DNA from: Bdellovibrionaceae bacterium UBA2466
Lineage (GTDB): Bacteria > Bdellovibrionota > FAC87 > UBA2466
Length of the DNA stretch: 32,582 nucleotides
Assembly (NCBI GenBank): GCA_002342225.1
Contig: DDPO01000042.1
Span: 1-32,582, forward strand
Reading direction: 5' to 3'
Shown: positions 6,854 to 13,828 of the stretch, in pieces
How positions within the stretch are numbered: position 1 is the first letter of the stretch
How the letters are laid out: each line of letters begins with the position of its first letter
The notes under the pieces: model-generated
Told to the model about the DNA's origin: nothing
The model's input: only the letters and a program-made list of their open reading frames with translations
Databases searched by the model: none
Made by a program: the position numbers and the translations under genes

Positions 6854-8584
6854 ATGACAGACAAGAACTTAAGTTTCATGAGAAGCCTCTGCATGGGAAA
6901 TATTGTCGAGGAGATTCTTTTCCCGTTTCCAAAAGTGAGCGACAACGAACGAGAATTACTAAAAACTACTTTTGATTCGATAGGCTCTTGGCTCAAAGGG
7001 CGCGAGACCGAATTTAGAAAATGGGACAAGGCGGGAGAACTTCCCAAAGAATTTCTTGATGAAATGAAGCAGATGGGATTGTTCGGGTTTGTAATTCCCG
7101 AATCTTTCGGTGGAGTAGGGTTGTCTTCAACAGCTTACTCAAGAACTATTCAAGAGCTATGTCAGTATGATGGTTCAGTTGCTATTACAGCTGGAGCTCA
7201 TAGTTCGATTGGGATGAGGGGCTTGTTACTATTTGGCACAGAAGCTCAGAAAGAAAAATACCTCTCAAAACTTGCGACTGGAGAAATGATTGCGGCATTT
7301 TGCTTAACTGAAAGCACTGCTGGTTCTGATGCAGCCGGAATCAAAACAAAAGCTATTAAAGAGGGTGAAGATTGGGTTCTAACAGGTGAAAAAATATGGA
7401 TCACCAATGGGGGGATTGCCGACTTTTTCACTGTATTTGCAAAAACGGATGGCCCAGAAGGGCAAATGACAGCATTTATCGTCACTCGAGATCTTCCCGG
7501 CGTTAGCTCCGGACCCCACGAGGACAAAATGGGGCTTAGGGCGAGCAACACCGTTACTGTGAGCTTTGATAATGTGAGGTTAACGAAAGATCATGTTTTA
7601 GGTGAAGTTGGAAAAGGCTTTAAAGTGGCGATGAAAATTTTAAACGTCGGACGAACGGGTCTGGGCGGGGGCAGTATTGGAGCTATGAAAAAATCGATTC
7701 GTCTCGCTTCTCAACACGCAAAAACTCGTCAACAATTTGGCAAAAACATATCAGATTTCGGTCTTATTCAGCAAAAATTGGGTCACATGGTTGTTGAATG
7801 CTATGCCAGCGAAGCTGTGGTTTCGATGGTCGCAGGACTTTCAGATCGGGGATATCAAGATTACGCGGTCGAAGCTGCGATCAGTAAAGTATTTGCTACG
7901 GAATGTTTATGGCGCACAATCGACGAGTCCCTTCAAGTGGCCGGTGGGTCGGGTTACATGTCTGAGTACCCCTACGAGCGGATTATGCGAGATTGCCGAA
8001 TCAATCGAATTTTTGAGGGGACCAACGATATATTAAGATTGTTCATTGCACTAACGGCCATGAATGATGTTGGCACACACTTAAAAGAAGTTGCTCAATC
8101 ATTAGGGTCGGTGCTTCAAGAACCGATTAAAGGTTTCGGAGTTCTGTCGGAATATGCTCGAAAGCGAGTAACCTATGCGACAGGTATTGGTAAAGCCACG
8201 ATGACCAAAGCGCATCCATCGTTGAAAGAACAAGTCGAAGTGTTCGAGGATTGCACTAAAAAATTAGCTTCGTTTGTTGATAAACTACTTCGAAAGTATG
8301 GAAAAAATATCGTCGGTAAACAGTTCGCCACTCGTCGGTTGGCGGATATCATGATTGATCTGTTTGCTTTAGCTTGCGTAATAAGTCGAGTTACTGCTTC
8401 TATTGAGGAAAAAGGCCTTGAGGCGAGCAAAAAAGAGCATGAAATATTGCAAGTGTTTGCGGGCCAGGTTTCTCGCCGAGTAAAAAGTAACTTCAATAAA
8501 ATAGACGACAATGATGATGAACAGATTATTTCTCTGGCTCTAGATGCAGTCGAAAAAGAAGGATATCAGTGGGATACTATCTAG
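6854..8584 (+). CDS. Acyl-CoA dehydrogenase, VLCAD/ACAD9-like
   Basis: A 576-residue FAD enzyme that introduces the trans-2 double bond in acyl-CoA during fatty-acid beta-oxidation. The N-terminal SFMRSLCMGNIVEEILFPFP resembles the leader of very-long-chain enzymes. The central domain has FCLTESTAGSDAAGIKTKA and WITNGG. The catalytic base is E388 in RIFEGTNDILRLF, the spacing typical of the VLCAD group. About 160 extra C-terminal residues beyond a short-chain enzyme match the VLCAD-type extension used for dimerisation or membrane contact. The ribosome site is GGATGGAG. Its final eight bases overlap the convergent transglycosylase gene. No electron-transfer flavoprotein gene is in the window. 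Confidence 0.94.
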   Translation: MTDKNLSFMRSLCMGNIVEEILFPFPKVSDNERELLKTTFDSIGSWLKGRETEFRKWDKAGELPKEFLDEMKQMGLFGFVIPESFGGVGLSSTAYSRTIQELCQYDGSVAITAGAHSSIGMRGLLLFGTEAQKEKYLSKLATGEMIAAFCLTESTAGSDAAGIKTKAIKEGEDWVLTGEKIWITNGGIADFFTVFAKTDGPEGQMTAFIVTRDLPGVSSGPHEDKMGLRASNTVTVSFDNVRLTKDHVLGEVGKGFKVAMKILNVGRTGLGGGSIGAMKKSIRLASQHAKTRQQFGKNISDFGLIQQKLGHMVVECYASEAVVSMVAGLSDRGYQDYAVEAAISKVFATECLWRTIDESLQVAGGSGYMSEYPYERIMRDCRINRIFEGTNDILRLFIALTAMNDVGTHLKEVAQSLGSVLQEPIKGFGVLSEYARKRVTYATGIGKATMTKAHPSLKEQVEVFEDCTKKLASFVDKLLRKYGKNIVGKQFATRRLADIMIDLFALACVISRVTASIEEKGLEASKKEHEILQVFAGQVSRRVKSNFNKIDDNDDEQIISLALDAVEKEGYQWDTI

Positions 8585-10163
8585 ACAGCAGATCACTAAA
8601 GTCGGAATTGTTTTCATAAATTTTTCGGTACCAATGGTAGGTACTAAGAACGTTGGCTACATAGTCTCGCGTCTCGCGAAAAGGAATCAAGTCTATCCAA
8701 AGTATTTTATCTTCTCTCGGGTAGCGTTTTTCCCATGTTTTGGCTTGTTCTTCTCCCGCATTGTAAGATGCCAGAGTTAAAGAGAGGTCTCCATCCATTT
8801 CATCCAAAACTTTTTCAAGATATCTTGAAGCTATAGAGATGTTGGTCTCGGGGTCGAGTAGGTTGAAACTGTCGTTTGGAAAAAGAACTTTTACAGTCTC
8901 TGGATTCATTTGAAGCAGTCCTTGAGCGTTAGCAGGTGACACTGCTTTGGGATTAAAAGAGCTCTCTCTGCGGGCGATAGCAAGCAATAGGTAAGTGTTG
9001 GCTCTGCGTTTGTATTTTTCAAAAATAGAGAGGTAGGCTTCGGGGAAATTGGCAGTGATTGATTCTTTGGAGATAAGCTCAGGATTAAACATGAGAATGC
9101 CCGGCATCTGCATCACTTTGGCGTGCGGATCACCCAATTGGGCAAGATAAACTCTTAAGTCTGCTTCGAGAATTTGAGGTTGAGTTAATAGCCAGTCTAC
9201 AAGCAAATGGCTACTTTCTGTGAAACCAAACTTGGACAGAATTTCCGCGCTATAGATATCGTCGTTAAACTTTTTATATTTCTTGGAACGCGTGGGAAAA
9301 GTTAAACTCCTAGAAAACTCTGGGATGGGCTCACGATTCTCTTGGTGAGATGCCACTAAGTTATGAAATGAAAATCGATGCTGAGAATTTAGGCGGTTTA
9401 AAGCTTTAGTAACCCCCTCCGAATCGGCCATAGCTTTTTTCACGCGGTAAGTCCAATAAGCAGCTCGTCCGGAGTATGCGTCTGTGGCGCGAATTTTATT
9501 TAAAACCACCAGAGCTTCGGGCAGTTTGTTGCCTAAGTAATAAAAAATGCCAGCACGGGTGAGAAAGTTTTCTCGGTCGACCGGCGAGGTTTTCGTACAA
9601 AGACCGCCCTTTTCATACAGGGCTGCTAAAACAGTAAATAAATCGCTGTTCGGTAAGTAGTCTTCAAGCGTCGCGGCAGTGGCGATGGCAATATTATTAG
9701 GGCACTTTTTTTCATCGATCGATTTTTTTGAAATCTGTAGAAGCTGTTCTTGGTTTAGCGGAAGCAAACCCTTGAGTAAATTTGGAATAGGGCTTTTTTT
9801 AAGCGCTTTCCAGTTCGTGATCTGATTCCCTTTCCACGCAGGTATCATTGGCACGAGTGGTTTTACTACAGAGGGATGATAAACTGCTTTTTTTTGCGTC
9901 AGTAACTTTTTCAGCGTTTTTATTTTTTTGATCGGTGAGCAAAGGGGGCTTGGGTTTGTTTTTTTACAATGGATTTTGGCCATTTCTATCGCTGCCGTTA
10001 ATTCGCTCCCGTCTCTCAAAAGAGAGTCAAAAGCAGCTGCTAGTGGATATTCGGGATCATTTTGATAATCCCTCGGAGTGGAATCATTTTCTCGGCGAAA
10101 AGAGGCAGAAGAGCAGCTCATCAAAGTGAACAGATAGATTGCGATCAGAAAAAATTGAATCAT
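8577..10163 (-). CDS. Lytic murein transglycosylase, probable lipoprotein (GH23)
   Basis: 528 residues. The N-terminal MIQFFLIAIYLFTLMSCSS gives a likely lipobox ending at C17, although Met at -2 is unusual. About 150-370 is an alpha-helical, superhelix-like region as in Slt70. The C-terminal GH23 lysozyme-like domain has catalytic E400 in IARRESSFNPKAVSPANAQGL, then LLDPETNISIASRYL and ASYNAG (465-470). Such enzymes cleave the MurNAc-GlcNAc bond with formation of 1,6-anhydro-MurNAc. The start has AGGAAAA upstream. Its 3' end overlaps the acyl-CoA dehydrogenase gene by eight bases. Confidence 0.92.
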   Translation of the reverse strand: MIQFFLIAIYLFTLMSCSSASFRRENDSTPRDYQNDPEYPLAAAFDSLLRDGSELTAAIEMAKIHCKKTNPSPLCSPIKKIKTLKKLLTQKKAVYHPSVVKPLVPMIPAWKGNQITNWKALKKSPIPNLLKGLLPLNQEQLLQISKKSIDEKKCPNNIAIATAATLEDYLPNSDLFTVLAALYEKGGLCTKTSPVDRENFLTRAGIFYYLGNKLPEALVVLNKIRATDAYSGRAAYWTYRVKKAMADSEGVTKALNRLNSQHRFSFHNLVASHQENREPIPEFSRSLTFPTRSKKYKKFNDDIYSAEILSKFGFTESSHLLVDWLLTQPQILEADLRVYLAQLGDPHAKVMQMPGILMFNPELISKESITANFPEAYLSIFEKYKRRANTYLLLAIARRESSFNPKAVSPANAQGLLQMNPETVKVLFPNDSFNLLDPETNISIASRYLEKVLDEMDGDLSLTLASYNAGEEQAKTWEKRYPREDKILWIDLIPFRETRDYVANVLSTYHWYRKIYENNSDFSDLLSR

Positions 10164-10215
10164 CTAGTGTTTTTTTCCTGCTGGGTCAGTTTGTCCAAGT
10201 GGCTCAAAGTATAGC

Positions 10216-10770
10216 TTAAGCTTTCGGCAATTGACAAAGTCCTTGTGGTGCAACGTTAAGAGCCGAATTAAACCGCGCCGATAAGTTTTGATATGCGATC
10301 ACACCGGTTAATTCCACAATCTGAGAGTCGGTTAAAAAGCTTTTAAGTTGTTTAAGATGCTCATCTGTGACTGCACTTTGAGTTTGTGTCATGGCCTCCG
10401 CGTATTCGAGAGCCCACTTTTCTTCTCTTGAAAACAGGGGACTATCTTTCCATTTATCCAAAGACCAAATCCTATCTTGGTTTTTTGAGCGCTCTAGATA
10501 GAGCATTGAGTTGATATCGATGCAAAACTGACAACCGTGAATTTGAGCCACTCGAACCATAACCAAGCTACGAAGCTCTTCGGAGATTGGAGAATTTTTG
10601 CGATTGATGGCCAAGTAATAGGCTAAAAAAGTTAGACTTTGCCAAAACGAGTACCCCCAAAGAAGACTGGGGTTTAAAATTTGGCCAAATTTCTTTTTTT
10701 GAAAGTAGAAAATGATCTGTAATATCCAAGGGTAATCTGTTGGGTTTTTATAGGGAATTCTAGAGGCCAT
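10216..10770 (-). CDS. Carboxymuconolactone decarboxylase/AhpD-like protein
   Basis: 184 residues from the ATG at 10770; a TTG two codons upstream is also possible. The helical CMD/AhpD pattern is visible: SEELRSLVMVRVAQIHGCQFCIDINSM, with the redox CxxC at C80-C83. In AhpD-type peroxidase-reducing proteins the motif is usually CxxCxxxH; here the last position is N87. Members reduce peroxiredoxins or act as peroxidases or decarboxylases. There is no peroxiredoxin gene alongside, so the substrate is unknown. It lies 52 bases before the transglycosylase gene on the same strand. Confidence 0.82.
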   Translation of the reverse strand: MASRIPYKNPTDYPWILQIIFYFQKKKFGQILNPSLLWGYSFWQSLTFLAYYLAINRKNSPISEELRSLVMVRVAQIHGCQFCIDINSMLYLERSKNQDRIWSLDKWKDSPLFSREEKWALEYAEAMTQTQSAVTDEHLKQLKSFLTDSQIVELTGVIAYQNLSARFNSALNVAPQGLCQLPKA

Positions 10771-10901
10771 GTTCAAAGTATCGCTGAAAAAAAAAGAGAA
10801 GGGTAACGTTTAGAATAATGCAGCGGGTAAATAGTCATTCTTAAGTTGCCAAACAAGAAGCTACCCAAGTAAGGTATAGAAGTTTCTTTGGGGGGCTTCC
10901 T

Positions 10902-11642
10902 ATGAAAAAAATAGTAGCGATTCTAATCCTTTGCTGTTGTCCCATATTGGCGATTTCGTCCAACTCCGAAACTTCCCTGCGGACTGCAAATTGTCAAAAA
11001 CCTCTCCTTGGTGAGCTAGCGAAAGCGAATGCTTTGCCAGACCCCATCCTTAGGGAAACTGAAAAATCGCGATTAAATTTTTATCTGGGACGTTGTGCGT
11101 TTTTAGAAGAGGAGACCGATGTTTCTGTCTCTTTTTTCGAACAAGGGGAAAAAAACGCAGAAGCAGCTCTAGGTATCAAAGCTGATGAGCCCATAGCTCT
11201 TTTTTGGTGGATCGCTAATAAAGGAACTCTTGCCGACATTTCAAGGAGTGTCACTGCTCTAAGAATCATAAAAATGATTGAAGACAAACTCATCCTGATC
11301 AGTGAAAAAGCACCTGATTATGGCTATGCCGGGGCCTATCGAGTCTTAGGCAAAATTTATGACAAGGCTCCCCGATTCATATCGATAGGGTCTTCCTCCA
11401 AAGCTGAAAAGTATTTGAAGAAAGCCGTAGAGAAGTTCCCTGATTTCCCAGGGAACATTATTGCTTTGGCAGAGTTTTATAATGACGATGACCAAAAGGA
11501 TGAGGCCAAAAAAATTCTCCAGCCCTTGATTGAAAGCCAACAGATCCAAAAAGGGGATTACGGTCCTTTCAATGTGGAAAAGGCTGAATGGGAGCAAATT
11601 GTGAACAGATTAACCGCTACTTGGAGAGCAAAGAGTGAGTGA
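10902..11642 (+). CDS. TatT-like TPR protein (TRAP-transporter T-component family)
   Basis: 246 residues with a signal peptide (MKKIVAILILCCCPILAIS). The mature part is helical and TPR-like. The blocks ALFWWIANKGTLADISRS, YRVLGKIYDKAPRFISIGSSSKAEKYLKKAVEKFPDF (in two parts) and LAEFYNDDDQKDEAKKIL follow the TatT family pattern of an extra-cytoplasmic trimeric TPR protein that works with TRAP-type lipid or ligand carriers. No TRAP permease or P-component is in the window. It is the first gene of the carotenoid run and overlaps crtY by eight bases, so it may handle a hydrophobic ligand for this pathway (inference). The ribosome site is unusual: a run of six G (GGGGGG) about seven bases before the ATG. 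Confidence 0.8.
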   Translation: MKKIVAILILCCCPILAISSNSETSLRTANCQKPLLGELAKANALPDPILRETEKSRLNFYLGRCAFLEEETDVSVSFFEQGEKNAEAALGIKADEPIALFWWIANKGTLADISRSVTALRIIKMIEDKLILISEKAPDYGYAGAYRVLGKIYDKAPRFISIGSSSKAEKYLKKAVEKFPDFPGNIIALAEFYNDDDQKDEAKKILQPLIESQQIQKGDYGPFNVEKAEWEQIVNRLTATWRAKSE

Positions 11643-12816
11643 AAGACACTTTGATTACGATTGTGTCTTTGTAGGGGGGGGGCTTGCAAATTCCCTCATG
11701 GCCTACTGGATAAAGTTGGGAAATCCCAAACTCCGAGTTCTTATTATCGAAAAGAACGATACTTTGGGAGGTAATCACACGTGGTCTTTTCATGAAAAAG
11801 ACCTCTCTCCAAAAGAGTTTAAATTTATTGAGCCCTTTGTCTCAAAAAAATGGGACGGTTACTCCGTTAGTTTTCCTAAACATCAACGTGAGCTTCAAAC
11901 AGCTTATTTTTCAGTTCGCTCCGAAGAATTTAATGAAAAAGTTAAAACCGTGGTCGATGTTGAGTTTAGTACGGAAGTAGTCGGGGTAGCGGCTCACAAT
12001 GTGACTGGCAAAGGCGGAAAACAATGGTCGTCTTATTTGGTTATTGATGGAAGGGGTTTTGGGGTCTGTGAAGATCAAATGGTGGGATATCAAAAATTTG
12101 TGGGGATGGAAGTGGAATTGGAGAATCCCCATGGGCTCACAAAACCTATTCTGATGGATGCCACCGTAGAGCAGAGGGATGGATTTAGATTTTTTTACTG
12201 TTTGCCCTGGGATCAGCAGCGTCTTCTGATTGAAGATACCAGGTATTCTGACGGGGCATCGATAGATCTCGTTGAGTTTAGAGAAGAGATCACAAAATAC
12301 GCTCAGAAAAAAGGATGGAAAATTAGAACTATTCAACGAGAGGAAGTAGGGGCACTCCCTATTCCACTTCGTGCTAAATATCTTCCCTCCAATAAGGGGG
12401 TACTCGAGGCTTGGGTTCCAAGGTTAGTTCCCTGTGTCGGAGTTCGGGGAGGGTTTTTCCATTCTACGACGGGTTACTCTCTTCCTGATGCGGCTCGAGT
12501 TGTAGCTCAGTTGGTAAATTTGGATCTCAAATATGAAGTCGTGTTTCCAGCAGTTGTTAAATTGGCCAAAGCGACTGCTAGGCGGCAGTGGTTTTTCAGA
12601 TTGCTTAATCGAATGGTATTTCAGGGCAGTGAACCCAAGAATCGTTATAAAATACTTGAATTCTTTTATCGAATGCCCAGAGGATTAATTGGCCGATTTT
12701 ATGCTGGTAAAATGTGGCCTACCGATTATATCCGAATCTTTTTGGGAGCCCCCCCGATTAAAATCAGGTCAGCTTTAAATTGCATTCTCCACAACCGGGA
12801 GAGAGTCAGTGCATAA
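11635..12816 (+). CDS. crtY: Lycopene cyclase (CrtY type)
   Basis: A 393-residue flavoprotein that cyclises the ends of lycopene to beta-ionone rings. The dinucleotide fold is YDCVFVGGGLANSLMAYW (8-25). The family hallmark GNHTWSF is at 46-52, and LPWDQQRLLIEDTRYSD and the FAD-contact block GGFFHSTTGYSLPDAARVV lie further on. Length and order fit bacterial CrtY. It starts with GTG, overlapping the TatT-like gene by eight bases, and overlaps crtE by eight. Oddity: the codons for the three glycines of the nucleotide-binding loop form a run of nine G (11674-11682), a slippage-prone tract. Confidence 0.93.
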   Translation: MSERHFDYDCVFVGGGLANSLMAYWIKLGNPKLRVLIIEKNDTLGGNHTWSFHEKDLSPKEFKFIEPFVSKKWDGYSVSFPKHQRELQTAYFSVRSEEFNEKVKTVVDVEFSTEVVGVAAHNVTGKGGKQWSSYLVIDGRGFGVCEDQMVGYQKFVGMEVELENPHGLTKPILMDATVEQRDGFRFFYCLPWDQQRLLIEDTRYSDGASIDLVEFREEITKYAQKKGWKIRTIQREEVGALPIPLRAKYLPSNKGVLEAWVPRLVPCVGVRGGFFHSTTGYSLPDAARVVAQLVNLDLKYEVVFPAVVKLAKATARRQWFFRLLNRMVFQGSEPKNRYKILEFFYRMPRGLIGRFYAGKMWPTDYIRIFLGAPPIKIRSALNCILHNRERVSA

Positions 12817-13828
12817 AATGGAATCTGGACTATTACCTAAGCAGAATGAAATTGAGTCCATTCTTGCTCTTAATTGGGGAGGGGAAGTGGCAGAGGTCAT
12901 GGACTCTTACCTTTTGAATCCGTTGAGGGAGTTTCTCGACCGCCCGAGCAAAAAGATTCGGGGACGAATGGTAGAAATTGGATTTCGTTTGGCTGCAGGT
13001 GGGGATGTCGAAACAGAGTTTCTAAAAAATAGGCAATGGATTGAGAGTGCTAGTAATCTTCTTGAATCCCTACATTCTGCTTCTCTCATCATCGATGACA
13101 TTCAGGACAATAGCCACGAGCGGCGCGGAGAACCTACCGTTCACCGAAAACATGGAATGCCTCTCGCACTGAATGCGGGGAATTGGCTCTACTTTTGGCC
13201 ATTGCAAAATATCGATGAATGGGACGTAGAGGATTCGGTCAAACTAAGAGTTTACCGAGTTTGTCACAAGGGGCTTTTGCGGGCCCATTTTGGGCAAGCT
13301 TTAGATGTGGGACTCAACATTTTCGATGTCCCTCAAAACAAAATCAAATCGACTTGCCTAGCGTCTCTTGAACTAAAAAGCGGTGCTTTGATGGCCATGG
13401 CTCTCAGTTTAGGCGCTGTTCTCGGTAGCAAAAATCGGGAGCTTGATATTATTTGCGATCGATTTGGTCATGCATTTGGAATTGCTTTGCAAATGTTTGA
13501 TGATGCTGGAAATGCTTCTCAAAAGGGACCGAAACAGTACGAGGATCTTCTTTTGAAAAGGCCCTCTTGGTTGGTTGCAGTTGCAGCTCACTATCTTTCG
13601 GAAAGTGATTTTCAGCGTTTTAAAAATGCAACAATTCTTTTGCCTAACACGGAAAGCCTTGAAAATCTTTTGAAAGAATTGGGGCTCATCGATTTGGCTA
13701 GGATTGAAGCCAAGAAATATCTAGAGCAGTCTTTGAAGTTATTAAATCATCCATATTTGGAAACTAAAGCCAGTGTAAAGAAACAGATTCAAGAACTGGC
13801 AGATCTTTTAGTGAGGGCCTATGTCTAA
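12809..13828 (+). CDS. crtE: Geranylgeranyl/polyprenyl diphosphate synthase
   Basis: A 339-residue trans-isoprenyl diphosphate synthase; in this context it should condense IPP onto FPP to give GGPP for phytoene. The first Asp-rich motif is D96-D97-I-Q-D100 in SLIIDDIQDNSHERRGEPTVH, without the two-residue insertion of common bacterial enzymes. The residues just before it are small (A91, S92), which allows a C20 chain. The second motif is D231-D-A-G-N235, with Asn in place of the last Asp. The start is GTG at 12809, overlapping crtY by eight bases; an ATG at 12818 is an alternative. The last eight bases overlap crtIB. Confidence 0.9.
   Translation: MHKMESGLLPKQNEIESILALNWGGEVAEVMDSYLLNPLREFLDRPSKKIRGRMVEIGFRLAAGGDVETEFLKNRQWIESASNLLESLHSASLIIDDIQDNSHERRGEPTVHRKHGMPLALNAGNWLYFWPLQNIDEWDVEDSVKLRVYRVCHKGLLRAHFGQALDVGLNIFDVPQNKIKSTCLASLELKSGALMAMALSLGAVLGSKNRELDIICDRFGHAFGIALQMFDDAGNASQKGPKQYEDLLLKRPSWLVAVAAHYLSESDFQRFKNATILLPNTESLENLLKELGLIDLARIEAKKYLEQSLKLLNHPYLETKASVKKQIQELADLLVRAYV

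Noticed and set aside
11674..11682. Sequencing frameshift in crtY at the G run
   Set aside because: The frame is intact with the expected VGGGLAN motif and normal protein length, so the tract appears correctly read.
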